From Candidatus Treponema caballi (GTDB lineage Bacteria; Spirochaetota; Spirochaetia; Treponematales; Treponemataceae), in NCBI GenBank assembly GCA_018066285.1, contig JAGHRS010000045.1, positions 1 through 47,082 of the forward strand: a stretch of 47,082 nucleotides of DNA, read 5' to 3'. Positions within the stretch are counted from its first letter, which is position 1. Each line of letters begins with the position of its first letter. Of this stretch, positions 1 to 8,438 are shown piece after piece. Under the pieces are notes generated by a model. The model was not told the origin of the DNA. It saw nothing but the letters and a program-made list of their open reading frames with translations, and did not search any database. A program made the translations under genes and the position numbers.

Positions 1-75
1 TAATATCACAGAAATACTTTTATCTTACGAGAAAAATGAATTGTTCAGTTTTACCAGATTCAGAGGAAGGTATTC

Positions 76-2670
76 TTAATCCTGCACATTCCAAGTGTGG
101 CAGCCGCTCTTCACGTATAAAGGCTCATCCTTCCCGGGAAGCCAGACAGTTCCCGTACATCCTGAAGGAACAGTGACTTTATAAATCAGCGCGCTACCGT
201 TCTTTTCCCAGCAGCTTGAAACCGTTCCGCGGATTGTCTTCACGGCCGCTTTTGCGCGCTCAGCCTTATCCGGAACCTGCGGTCTGAAAATGATGTTCTT
301 CCAGCCCGGGTTCTTTTCATCCATCTGAATGCCCGCAAGATAGCGGTACAGCGTCACGACCGCGCCCCCATTCATCGGATGGCACATGGACGCCATTGCA
401 GCCTGGAACGAGCCCTTCTCTACCTTTTCCCAGCGTTCCCACAGCGTTGTCGCGCCGTTTTCAAGCATGTAGCCCCAGCTCGGATAATCCCTGTTTGTCA
501 GAAGCTGCCAGGCGACATCTTTCTTTCCATACATGAACAGCACTTCAACAGCATAGCGCGTGCAGATGTTACCTGTCGTCAGATGTCCGCCATGACGGGC
601 GATGTCATCAGTGAAGTTTTTCAAGACACCAGGGACATGCTCTTCATCCACCATGCCAAGGAAAAGCGGCAGAACGTTCGATGACTGCGAATTCGTCGCG
701 TAGTATTCACCATCAGCATGGAAGAACTCCCTGTTGAAAGCAGAGCGGACTTTTTCCGCAAGCTCAGACCAGCGTGCTTCATCTTCAGTTTTTCCAAGAA
801 CACGGGCCATGCGCGCTATCTGAGAGCAGCCGTAATAGAGGAAGCCCGTACTCATAAGGCGTGGCGGCGTATTCAGAGAAAGGGCGCCACCACCCGTGCT
901 GTCATGATCCGTCTCGCTTACCGGAGGCGCCCAGTCACCCATACTGGTAAAGCGGACAATCATGTCGTCAGAGTTACGGAGCATATATTCAACCCAGCGG
1001 ACGACAGCGGTATAGTTTTCACTCAGGATGCGCGTGTCGCCATACTGCATGTACAGATTCCAGGGCAGGACGATGAGGCTCGCACTTACAGGATCTGCCG
1101 GACGGAAGCCATAGCGCATGAACGGAGCCGTATCCGTAACGGCGCCAGTCACTTTTCCCTGCGTATCACGGATGTCGCGGAGCCACTTCGCATACAGCTG
1201 ATATAAGCGGAAGCTGTAGAGAGCCGCATCGTTACGTACAGTCATGTCGTTCAGCCAGCCAAGCCGCTCATCACGCTGCGGACAGTCAGTCGGAAGGCCG
1301 TGCAGGTTGCATCCCTCAGTCTGAAGGACAATGTCGTAAAAGCCCTGGACAGTTCTGTCACTGCAGGAGAAACTGCCCGTTTCAGTCACATCACTCCGGA
1401 CTACGCAACCGGTGAACATATCAGTTGAAGGTCGTTCCTTAAGGCCCGAAATCTGCGCATAGCGGAAACCGTGGTACGTAAAGCGCGGCTCCCAGACTTC
1501 ATGAACCAGAGAACCGTCCCCCGGTTCCCCGACTAGAGAACCGTCCCCTGGTCCCTTCAGGATGTACACATCCTCAGGATGAGCGTTTCTGAGGCTCGTC
1601 GGATCAACGCTGCCGTCGGGTTTTATTTCCTCTGCAGGCTTTATGGTGATGACATCACCCGCCTTCCCGGAGACACGGATTCTGACCCATCCTGAAAAGA
1701 TTTTTCCGAAATCGAGTGTCCAGCTGCCATCCTTTACGTTGATTATTTCCTTTACCGGCAGTTCTTCCACCACGCGGATGGGCTCAAGAACCTGCGAACG
1801 GAGTTTTCCTTCAGGCGGTTCCTTTTCTATGCACGTTGCCCAGGCACTGTCATCAAAGCCGGCGGTATCCCATCCGGGCATTTCCATGCGGGCATCGTAG
1901 ACTTCACCGTTATAAATGCTGTTTTTCCGCACAGGGCCGTCACACGTGAATTTCCATGCTTCGGGGCCTTCTGCAACCCAGACGATGCTGCCATCTTCAT
2001 ACTCCAGCCGGACAAGCAGGCTGAAAAGGCTGTCACCCCAACCAATGCCATCCTCAGCTTTCCTGAGACTGTGCCAGCCAAGGCCCGTCAGAACGCCGGC
2101 CGCATTTCTGCCTTCTGTCAGAAGCGCCGTTATGTCATAAGTCGCGTAATAAAGTGATTTCGCATAATCTGCAAAAACGTTGTTGAGGACGGAATCATCA
2201 GCTTTCCGGCCGTTTATGGTAAGACAGTTGTAACACGGAGAAGAAAGGAACGCGGCGGCAGAAACGAGCCCAGCCTTTACGGAAAACTCAGAACGGTACT
2301 GGTAACTTTCCTGATCGATGCGGATGCCGCCGATCCAGGGTGCTTTCCAGGAATCACACGGAAGCAGGCCCATCGTAAAGGTGGCTGTCTCAGAACGAAG
2401 CAGGTCACCGCCACTGGAAAGCTCAACGAGCCAGAAGTATGTAACGCCGCTTGAAAGAGGATCTCCAGCATAGATTGCGGAAAGCGCGTTTTTCTCATGA
2501 ATGGGGCCACTGTCCCAAAGCGGGTCAGAAAGCGACTTATCTCTGGAAACCACGATGCGCCAGCTGTCGATGTCATCATCGATGCCTTCAAGACTCCATG
2601 AAAAAAGGGGCTTTTCCATATCCAGGCCACAGGGATTTTTCATGTACTCACACAACACAGAGACTGTCAT
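76..2670 (-). CDS. GH78 alpha-L-rhamnosidase with repeat-derived insertion
   Basis: Hydrolyses terminal alpha-L-rhamnose from plant glycans or glycosides. The protein is about 864 residues, normal for bacterial GH78. It has N-terminal beta-sandwich domains, the family segment LPTDCPQRDERLGW that carries acidic catalytic residues, then an (alpha/alpha)6 barrel and a C-terminal beta domain. No signal peptide is visible, so it is probably cytoplasmic. An ATG at 2676 lies directly against GGAGG, so I choose the ATG at 2670, six bases from that site. The esterase gene ends 24 bp upstream, which suggests one transcript. Residues about 373-388 read GPGDGSLVGEPGDGSLV and come from two copies of the dispersed repeat. 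They sit in a loop between YILK and EVWEPRF, both family-conserved. Family call is secure; the exact substrate is not known. Confidence 0.93.
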   Translation of the reverse strand: MTVSVLCEYMKNPCGLDMEKPLFSWSLEGIDDDIDSWRIVVSRDKSLSDPLWDSGPIHEKNALSAIYAGDPLSSGVTYFWLVELSSGGDLLRSETATFTMGLLPCDSWKAPWIGGIRIDQESYQYRSEFSVKAGLVSAAAFLSSPCYNCLTINGRKADDSVLNNVFADYAKSLYYATYDITALLTEGRNAAGVLTGLGWHSLRKAEDGIGWGDSLFSLLVRLEYEDGSIVWVAEGPEAWKFTCDGPVRKNSIYNGEVYDARMEMPGWDTAGFDDSAWATCIEKEPPEGKLRSQVLEPIRVVEELPVKEIINVKDGSWTLDFGKIFSGWVRIRVSGKAGDVITIKPAEEIKPDGSVDPTSLRNAHPEDVYILKGPGDGSLVGEPGDGSLVHEVWEPRFTYHGFRYAQISGLKERPSTDMFTGCVVRSDVTETGSFSCSDRTVQGFYDIVLQTEGCNLHGLPTDCPQRDERLGWLNDMTVRNDAALYSFRLYQLYAKWLRDIRDTQGKVTGAVTDTAPFMRYGFRPADPVSASLIVLPWNLYMQYGDTRILSENYTAVVRWVEYMLRNSDDMIVRFTSMGDWAPPVSETDHDSTGGGALSLNTPPRLMSTGFLYYGCSQIARMARVLGKTEDEARWSELAEKVRSAFNREFFHADGEYYATNSQSSNVLPLFLGMVDEEHVPGVLKNFTDDIARHGGHLTTGNICTRYAVEVLFMYGKKDVAWQLLTNRDYPSWGYMLENGATTLWERWEKVEKGSFQAAMASMCHPMNGGAVVTLYRYLAGIQMDEKNPGWKNIIFRPQVPDKAERAKAAVKTIRGTVSSCWEKNGSALIYKVTVPSGCTGTVWLPGKDEPLYVKSGCHTWNVQD
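1508..1554 (-). repeat. Two RAYT-type repeat copies inside the rhamnosidase gene
   Basis: Two adjacent copies, at about 1508-1528 and 1531-1554, read AGAACCGTCCCC on the plus strand, so they are sense in the minus-strand gene. Both stay in frame and encode PGDGSLV-like peptides. The first copy has GGAAC against GGTTC at its outer arms where other copies have GGACC against GGTCC, a compensatory exchange that keeps the stem paired. Confidence 0.9.
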
Positions 2671-2694
2671 TTTCATCCTCCGTCTTATAAAGGA

Positions 2695-3582
2695 TTATCT
2701 ATTGTGAATAACGTCATCAATCCATCCGGTGACACCACGCGGCAACTTTTCATCCATAGGAGTACCGTCATCGAATTTCAGGTTTGCATGAAGCGGATTG
2801 ATGATGCAATGCTGTCCCATTTCCAGATTGACATATATTGACTGGATGCAGTGATCACCGCTGTAAGTCCAATCAGGCGTAAAAAGCACACAGTGTTTCA
2901 TCCGTCTGAGCCGGCTGAGACGAGGTCCAAGCTCAACATCAAAATCATGCAGTTCATCATGCATGCTCATGGCAATGAACAGGTAAATGCCCTTTTCATC
3001 ATAACGATCAAGGATTATGTCATCAGGAACGGCACCACTTCCTGCAGGAAGAAGCGCATCAAAAGAATCCGTGTACTGCGTGACCATTTTGAATGCCATA
3101 AGTCCGCCGGCTGAATTGCCTATGATTATTTTCTTTCCCACACCCGGAGTCTTTTCCTTGATGAAATCATGTATCAAATCATAAAGCGGAACCGTGTATT
3201 CATCGCCCCAAAAGCCACGCATTCCTTTATCATCGTTTTTTTCATTTGCAAGAGGGACAAGAAGATACGCGCCACCAAAATCAGCCTGATATTCATCGGT
3301 TGCAAAAAATTCAGCACCGGTATAGTTGATGCACACATCCCCTTCCAGCGAGTTTGATACACCATGCAGGAATATGATTAACGGATAATCCTCCTTTTCC
3401 GGATATCCGTGCTCTGTCGGGTCATAGAAATAATACCTCAGGTCACCGGCAGAAGTTCCCCTAAATACATCCATATGAAATCTGTCAAAGTATTCACCGA
3501 CTTTAAATGTCGGTCCTTTTGTGATGAATGCACCAGCAGGAATTTCATCTGCCCACGGTACTTCAGGTTCATCATTTACCAT
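2695..3582 (-). CDS. Alpha/beta-hydrolase esterase (PHB-depolymerase/feruloyl-esterase-like)
   Basis: A 295-residue alpha/beta hydrolase. The strand-turn segment PLIIFLHGVSN carries the oxyanion-hole HG, and GNSAGG is the nucleophile elbow with Ser. The C-terminal GDHCI offers a plausible catalytic His. No signal peptide is evident. A GTG at 3588 is possible, but the ATG at 3582 lies eight bases after AAGGA and is preferred. Upstream of and probably co-transcribed with the rhamnosidase, it may remove acyl groups from the same plant-derived oligosaccharides. That role is inferred from context; the hydrolase fold is seen in the sequence. Confidence 0.8.
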   Translation of the reverse strand: MVNDEPEVPWADEIPAGAFITKGPTFKVGEYFDRFHMDVFRGTSAGDLRYYFYDPTEHGYPEKEDYPLIIFLHGVSNSLEGDVCINYTGAEFFATDEYQADFGGAYLLVPLANEKNDDKGMRGFWGDEYTVPLYDLIHDFIKEKTPGVGKKIIIGNSAGGLMAFKMVTQYTDSFDALLPAGSGAVPDDIILDRYDEKGIYLFIAMSMHDELHDFDVELGPRLSRLRRMKHCVLFTPDWTYSGDHCIQSIYVNLEMGQHCIINPLHANLKFDDGTPMDEKLPRGVTGWIDDVIHNR

Positions 3583-3630
3583 TTTCACTATCCTTCCAGA
3601 TTATTCCAGAAAACTCTCCTGACACGGTAA

Positions 3631-3666
3631 AAGTATACCACAACATTTTAAAAAGACGGTATACTT
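3631..3666. promoter_or_regulatory. Divergent promoter with 9-bp inverted repeat (AAGTATACC / GGTATACTT)
   Basis: AAGTATACC at 3631-3639 and GGTATACTT at 3658-3666 are perfect inverted copies 18 bp apart. Each contains TATACT in the outward direction, at 3660-3665 for the galactosidase and at 3632-3637 on the minus strand for the esterase/rhamnosidase pair. They are thus symmetric -10 boxes, and possibly also an operator for a sugar-responsive regulator. No good -35 box is visible on either strand, which would fit activator dependence. Confidence 0.6.
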
Positions 3667-3672
3667 ATTTCT

Positions 3673-5880
3673 ATGGAAAAGCACATATCCAATACATTTA
3701 CACTGGGAGACCTGACCGCCCGGTACATCATTGAAGAAAATGGACGACCTGTCCTGGACCTCATCCCGACTTCAAAGCTCGGTGATGTTGTAGAACTAAA
3801 AAAATCAAACGGAGACTGCCTTGTCCAGTGTAAGCTGATCGGTGACCAGTATCCGACCGGCTATTCGGGCGGCGTTACGCTCAGAAACAGCGGCACCGTG
3901 GACCACATGCACCTGGTAAAGCAGGATGTACGTAAGCTCACGGATGAGATAAGCGGCAAGCCCCGCACCGAGATTGACACCATCCTTGCAGATGACGCGC
4001 ATCACACATGGATTCACACACTCGGCTTCACGGAAGGAGAGCCGTGCGTTGATTCAAAGACCACGTTCATTAACGGGGAACTGGGGGACGGTTCTCTGGG
4101 ACCAGGGGACGGTTCTCTAGTTACTGGACCAGGGGACGGTTCTCTGGTTCACGACATCATCCCCGCACCAGGGGACGCTTCTTTGGAACTGCTCTCCAGT
4201 TTCAGTCTCAGCAACATAACGCCTTTTTCTGAAGGCGAATCACATAACAAGGTGAAGATCCACCGCATCCGCAGCAAGTGGAGTGACGAAGGCTGGCTCA
4301 TCAGTGAGACCGCTGAGTCGCTCCAGCTTGAACCTGCGTGGGCGTACTGGCCCGCAAAGTCAATCCGCTACGGACAGATCGGCACCATGCCGGTCCGCAC
4401 CTTCGCCCCGTTCGGCGCACTTGAAGACACAGAGGCTGGCGTCGTGTGGGCGGCATCTCTTGCCATTGAGTCTTCCTGGCAGATGGAGTTCTACCGCCGT
4501 GACGCGGGCTTCAACTTCTCAGGCGGACTTGCCGACCGCGAATTCGGACATTGGATAAAGACCATTGCCCCAGGCGAAAGCTTTACGACGCCAACTGCCA
4601 TTCTGACAGCCAGCACCCGCGGCGTTGATGACGCCTGTCAGCGTCTGACTTCATGGAACAAAAAGTTCCTCGCTCTTAACCCCGCTTCCGAAGAAAGCCT
4701 GCCTGTCATGTTCAACGAATACTGCACGACATGGGGCACACCGTCTGAAAAGAACATCACCGACATTCTTGATGCGATTGACGGTCACGGCATTGAGTAC
4801 TTTGTCGTAGACTGCGGCTGGTTCCTTGAAGATGGCAAGGACTGGGGCAACTCGATGGGCGACTACATCCCGTCTGATACGCTCTTCCCGAACGGGCTCG
4901 GCGCCGTGACGAAGAAGATTCACGACAAGGGCATGAAGGCCGGCATCTGGTTTGAGATAGACAACATCGGCAAGTTCGCCCACATCTACAATCAGGAAGA
5001 ACTGCTGTTGAAACGCGACGGCCTGGTGCTTGAGACACAGAACAGGCGCTTCTTCGATATGCGGAAGCCTGAGGTAAAAGCATATCTCACGGAACGCGTG
5101 AACGGCACGCTCAAAAAGTACGGCTTTGAGTACATCAAGATGGATTACAACGACACGTACGGTCTTGGCTGTGACGGCGCGGAATCACTTGGTGAAGGAT
5201 TGAGGCAGGACAGGGAAGCATCGCTCGACTTTGTGCGTGCCCTGAAAAAAGACATTCCAAACCTTATCATAGAAAACTGCGCTTCCGGTGGCCACAAGAC
5301 AGAGCCGCTCATGATGTCGCTCGTAAGCCAGGCCTCGTTCAGTGACGCGCATGAATGCACGAACATTCCGGTAATCGCCGCAGCACTCCACAGGACGATA
5401 CTGCCCCGCCAGAGCCAGATCTGGTGCGTCATCAGAAAGACCGACTCGCTCAAGCGGCTCGCCTACTCTGTCGCGGCTACGTTCCTGGGCCGCATGTGCT
5501 TTTCTGGCGACGTGACTGAGCTTACAAAAGAGCAGTGGGCAAAGATTGATGAGGGCATCACGTTCTACAAGCGGATTGTACCGGCAATAAAAGATGGCTA
5601 CACCTGGTTCTTCGGCGACCGCGGCCCCGCTGCCCGTAAGCTCGAAGGCTGGCAGGGCATTCTGCGGCAGGGCGGCGGCGTCACGTACCTGACGGTGCAC
5701 GTGTTTGACAACGCACCGCGCTCGTTTGCGATTGACCTGCCGGAAGAAGTTGCCGCATCACTGAAAGAAGGCATCGTCGGAGAGTACAAGGGCACCGGTA
5801 TAAGCGCAATGCTTTCAGACAGAACGCTCACCGTCACCCGCGACGAGGATATGGAAGCGCTCGCCCTCATACTGCGATAA
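3673..5880 (+). CDS. GH36 alpha-galactosidase with 36-residue repeat-derived insertion
   Basis: Releases alpha-1,6-galactose from raffinose-family oligosaccharides or galactomannan. At 735 residues it matches large GH36 enzymes: N-terminal beta-supersandwich, TIM barrel, C-terminal beta domain. The nucleophile motif KMDYN places Asp at about residue 491. ENCASGG and the SDAHE acid/base motif (Asp about 558) are present. There is no signal peptide. TATACT ends seven bases before the ATG and no Shine-Dalgarno is present, so the mRNA may be leaderless. Residues about 137-172 are a glycine/aspartate-rich insert encoded by four in-frame repeat copies, just before the conserved LELLSSFSLSNITPF. The catalytic barrel is untouched, so activity is plausible. 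Confidence 0.94.
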   Translation: MEKHISNTFTLGDLTARYIIEENGRPVLDLIPTSKLGDVVELKKSNGDCLVQCKLIGDQYPTGYSGGVTLRNSGTVDHMHLVKQDVRKLTDEISGKPRTEIDTILADDAHHTWIHTLGFTEGEPCVDSKTTFINGELGDGSLGPGDGSLVTGPGDGSLVHDIIPAPGDASLELLSSFSLSNITPFSEGESHNKVKIHRIRSKWSDEGWLISETAESLQLEPAWAYWPAKSIRYGQIGTMPVRTFAPFGALEDTEAGVVWAASLAIESSWQMEFYRRDAGFNFSGGLADREFGHWIKTIAPGESFTTPTAILTASTRGVDDACQRLTSWNKKFLALNPASEESLPVMFNEYCTTWGTPSEKNITDILDAIDGHGIEYFVVDCGWFLEDGKDWGNSMGDYIPSDTLFPNGLGAVTKKIHDKGMKAGIWFEIDNIGKFAHIYNQEELLLKRDGLVLETQNRRFFDMRKPEVKAYLTERVNGTLKKYGFEYIKMDYNDTYGLGCDGAESLGEGLRQDREASLDFVRALKKDIPNLIIENCASGGHKTEPLMMSLVSQASFSDAHECTNIPVIAAALHRTILPRQSQIWCVIRKTDSLKRLAYSVAATFLGRMCFSGDVTELTKEQWAKIDEGITFYKRIVPAIKDGYTWFFGDRGPAARKLEGWQGILRQGGGVTYLTVHVFDNAPRSFAIDLPEEVAASLKEGIVGEYKGTGISAMLSDRTLTVTRDEDMEALALILR
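4083..4185 (+). repeat. Four tandem repeat copies inside the alpha-galactosidase gene
   Basis: Copies at about 4083-4098, 4099-4121, 4126-4149 and a degenerate one at 4167-4185, all sense. The third pairs along its full length. The fourth has GGGGACGCTTCTTTGG, two changes in the core. All are read in one frame (GDGSL, PGDGSLV, PGDGSLV, PGDASL), which suggests local tandem expansion with the reading frame kept. Confidence 0.9.
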
Positions 5881-5884
5881 AACT

Positions 5885-6035
5885 GGGACCAGGGGACGGT
5901 TCTCGCCGGTAGCCAGCGTCCATGCTGGCTACCTTCCCGAGTATTGAGCACAGCAAGTTGTGCTCAATACTCCTTGCTTTTCAGGGCCATCCGTGGCCCT
6001 GGATTTTTCTGGGACCAGGGGACGGTTCTCTGGTC
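5885..6035 (+). repeat. Composite element: repeat, three hairpins, repeat (copy 1)
   Basis: Two direct copies of the repeat (5885-5904 and 6011-6035) bracket three perfect stem-loops. Stem 1 is GGTAGCCAGC at 5908-5917 with its complement at 5924-5933. Stem 2 is the 14-bp GAGTATTGAGCACA at 5939-5952 with 5959-5972. Stem 3 is CAGGGCCA at 5982-5989 with 5994-6001. A second copy in opposite orientation lies at 15198-15344. The block ends 17 bp before the start codon of a GNAT gene. Confidence 0.88.
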
Positions 6036-6052
6036 TCAGCCAGGAGGAACAG

Positions 6053-6847
6053 ATGGACAGCGGTATACAGACCTCAGCACTGACAGAATCGCTCATTGAT
6101 TTCATGATGGAAATGAACGGGCACGATGATCAACGCAGCTTCTACTTTCCCGATGACAGGGATGAAACTGCTGCACTTGTCAGAGAAGGAGCTGTTCCTT
6201 ATGTGTTGTTTGATGAAATGCATGAACTGTCAGCATGTGCTATTGCTGATTCTGTAGCAGATAAGCAGACTGTTGAGGTTTCAGGACCGTTCGGTTCAAC
6301 AGAAGCCAGGCTCAAGCTTATCCATAAGATTAAAGAAGACTTCCCCGGATATGATGTCCTTCTGTTTCTTTCCCCAAAAAATGAACTGTGTAAGCACTTC
6401 ACTGTACTGAGTGAAGAGTATTCCATGGAAATATCTGTTCCACAAAAAACTGACGCTGCTGAAACAACAGGAAAACAAGAAACGCATAAAACCGCTGTCT
6501 ACGACGCAAAGACAGATTCACTTGCCCTTCACGACAGGCTTTTTCCAGATGCATACGCCAACGCAGCGCGTCTTCCAGAAGAATATGACATCCTTGTACA
6601 CAGAGATGACGGTATGGTTACCGGTTATATTGCATATGAGAAGGAGGAAGGTTACATCGATTTTATCGCTGTTGTCCCTGAATACAGGGGGAAGGGAATT
6701 GCACGCACACTCATCCGGGCTGCGTTAAGCAACATGGCTGGAAAAACAGTCAGACTGACCGTATCCAGTTCCAATTCAAACGCAATTGCCCTGTACGAAG
6801 CGCTAGGATTCACACTCTCTCATCATATGATTGCACTTAAAGTATGA
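6053..6847 (+). CDS. GNAT-family N-acetyltransferase with long N-terminal domain
   Basis: A 264-residue protein. The last 110 residues or so form a GNAT domain with the acetyl-CoA loop VVPEYRGKGIARTLI and the C-terminal SSNSNAIALYEALGF. The first 150 residues are a less recognisable domain, as in tandem or fused GNAT proteins. The ATG at 6053 follows AGGAGG by five bases. An in-frame upstream extension runs through the three-hairpin composite and is rejected. The substrate cannot be told. The gene lies between the galactosidase and a MATE exporter, with a long hairpin-rich leader. The stop codon directly abuts another repeat copy. Confidence 0.8.
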   Translation: MDSGIQTSALTESLIDFMMEMNGHDDQRSFYFPDDRDETAALVREGAVPYVLFDEMHELSACAIADSVADKQTVEVSGPFGSTEARLKLIHKIKEDFPGYDVLLFLSPKNELCKHFTVLSEEYSMEISVPQKTDAAETTGKQETHKTAVYDAKTDSLALHDRLFPDAYANAARLPEEYDILVHRDDGMVTGYIAYEKEEGYIDFIAVVPEYRGKGIARTLIRAALSNMAGKTVRLTVSSSNSNAIALYEALGFTLSHHMIALKV

Positions 6848-6867
6848 GAGAACCGTCCCCTAGTCCC
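6847..6867 (-). repeat. Repeat copy, antisense to flanking genes
   Basis: Reads GAGAACCGTCCCCTAGTCCC on the plus strand directly after the GNAT stop codon. It is one of only three copies lying antisense between two genes of the same direction. Confidence 0.85.
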
Positions 6868-6883
6868 AACTTCCTGCGTCCTC

Positions 6884-6931
6884 TGACATTTTCTGACATC
6901 CCGTGACATTTTATTTATTTTCTGTTACTAT
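6884..6931 (+). promoter_or_regulatory. Promoter of MATE gene with three 10-bp TGACAT repeats
   Basis: GTGACA at 6903-6908, a 17-bp spacer and TACTAT at 6926-6931 with an upstream TG form an extended -10 promoter. It would start transcription near 6938, about 39 bases before the start codon. TGACAT occurs at 6884, 6894 and 6904, an exact 10-bp period, so the three copies face the same side of the helix. The last overlaps the -35 box. This could be an activator or repressor array. Confidence 0.7.
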
Positions 6932-6976
6932 GCTCACATCCATTTTGCACAAATACTACAGATAAAGGATTTCCAC

Positions 6977-8347
6977 ATGTCAGATTCAGCAGCAACTCAG
7001 CTTCAGGAAAACAAGATGGGCACCATGCCCGTCGGAAGACTCATCTTCTCAATGTCCATCCCGATGATGATTTCAATGCTCGTACAGGCACTGTACAACA
7101 TTGTCGACAGTATCTTCGTCGCCCAGATTTCAGAAGATGCGCTCACCGCAGTTTCCCTCGCCTTTCCTATCCAGAACCTGATGATAGCCGTTGCAGTCGG
7201 TACTGCAGTCGGTGTCAACGCATTGCTTTCACGCCGCCTTGGTGAGAAAAACCAGGAGGATGTCGATAAATGCGCAGGAAACTCGCTGTTCCTTTCTGCC
7301 GCAAGCGCAGTAGTATTCATCATTCTGGGCTTTACCATTCCGCGCTTCTTCTTTGAAACACAGACAGACAATCCGGCAATCATTGAGTACGGCGTCACCT
7401 ACCTTTCTATCTGCATGATCTGGTGTCTTGGCGTTTTCTGCTCAATCACACTGGAACGCCTGCTTGCCTCAACAGGACGCACCGGCCTTTCCATGGCGTC
7501 ACAGCTTGTTGGCACCGCGTTCAACCTGGTGTTCGACCCGCTCCTGATTTTCGGTTACTGGGGCTTCCCGAAAATGGGCATTGCCGGTGCCGCAATCGCA
7601 ACCGTCATGGGCCAGTTCGCCGCAATGATTACATCGCTTATCCTGAACCTGAAATACAACAAGGATATCAACTTCAAGCTGAAGAATCTGCTGCCTGATG
7701 GCCGCATCATCAAGGGGATTTACTCAGTCGGTGTTCCGTCAATCCTGCTGCAGTCAGTAGGTTCCGTCATGGTCTACATCCTGAACATGATCCTCGGTAC
7801 CTTCTCATCAACAGCAATCGCTGTATTCGGCGTCTACTTCAAGCTGCAGAGCTTCATCTTCATGCCGATTTTCGGTCTGAACAACGGCGTCGTTCCTATC
7901 ATCGCCTACAACTTCGGTGCCCGGAAGAAGAGCCGCATCAAGCGAGCTGTCCTCGTGGGAACCATATCCGCATTCTGCATCATGTCAGTCGGAACGCTCA
8001 TCTTCGAGCTTCTTCCAGGCTGGCTCCTCGGCTTCTTCAATGCGTCAGAGCAGATGCTTTACATGGGCATTCCGGCCCTGCGCATCATCGCCGTCCACTT
8101 CCCGATTGCCGCAATCTGCATCATCTTCGGTTCAGTTCTGCAGGCGTTTGGCGAAGGCGTAAAGAGCATGATCGTAAGCTTCATCCGCCAGCTCGTCGTT
8201 CTGCTGCCGGTCGCATGGCTGCTCTCACTTACCGGCAACGTAAACGCCGTCTGGTGGGCATTCCCGATTGCAGAAACTGCGTCACTCACCTGCACGCTCA
8301 TTTTCTACAGCGGACTCAACAAGAAGTACCTGAAGAGCATGCAGTAA
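6977..8347 (+). CDS. MATE-family multidrug/Na+ antiporter
   Basis: A 456-residue inner-membrane exporter of the NorM/DinF class, expected to expel cationic drugs or metabolites with Na+ or H+ influx. It has about twelve hydrophobic segments. The first carries the MATE signature: PMMISMLVQALYNIVDSIFV, with the second repeat half starting near GVPSILLQSVGSVMVYILN. The start is the ATG eight bases after AAAGGA. It has its own strong promoter and is followed by two hairpins, so it is probably monocistronic. It resembles the second MATE gene at 20291 only at family level. Confidence 0.92.
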   Translation: MSDSAATQLQENKMGTMPVGRLIFSMSIPMMISMLVQALYNIVDSIFVAQISEDALTAVSLAFPIQNLMIAVAVGTAVGVNALLSRRLGEKNQEDVDKCAGNSLFLSAASAVVFIILGFTIPRFFFETQTDNPAIIEYGVTYLSICMIWCLGVFCSITLERLLASTGRTGLSMASQLVGTAFNLVFDPLLIFGYWGFPKMGIAGAAIATVMGQFAAMITSLILNLKYNKDINFKLKNLLPDGRIIKGIYSVGVPSILLQSVGSVMVYILNMILGTFSSTAIAVFGVYFKLQSFIFMPIFGLNNGVVPIIAYNFGARKKSRIKRAVLVGTISAFCIMSVGTLIFELLPGWLLGFFNASEQMLYMGIPALRIIAVHFPIAAICIIFGSVLQAFGEGVKSMIVSFIRQLVVLLPVAWLLSLTGNVNAVWWAFPIAETASLTCTLIFYSGLNKKYLKSMQ

Positions 8348-8391
8348 TCAACCGCAAACGGTTGATTTTTGAGTTTTCCTTCGGAAAACTC
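8346..8391 (+). terminator. Tandem hairpins after MATE gene
   Basis: AATCAACCG (8346-8354) pairs with CGGTTGATT (8359-8367) over loop CAAA and runs into five T residues, overlapping the stop codon. Immediately after, GAGTTTTCC (8371-8379) pairs with GGAAAACTC (8383-8391) over loop TTC. The first is a fair intrinsic terminator. The second lacks a T-tail and may be a stabilising or repeat hairpin. Confidence 0.65.
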
Positions 8392-8438
8392 AACGGGTTC
8401 TATCTGCTTTTAAAAAACATCTGATTTTCTCAATGAAC

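Noticed and set aside
718-1206. A 162-codon plus-strand frame inside the rhamnosidase
   Set aside because: Shadow of the GH78 gene; no recognisable domain.
5885-6035. The three hairpins as plain tandem terminators of the galactosidase gene
   Set aside because: No T-tails follow the stems, and the whole block recurs at 15198-15344 in a different context.
5960-6052. Upstream in-frame extension of the GNAT gene
   Set aside because: It translates the hairpin composite; a strong AGGAGG serves the ATG at 6053.
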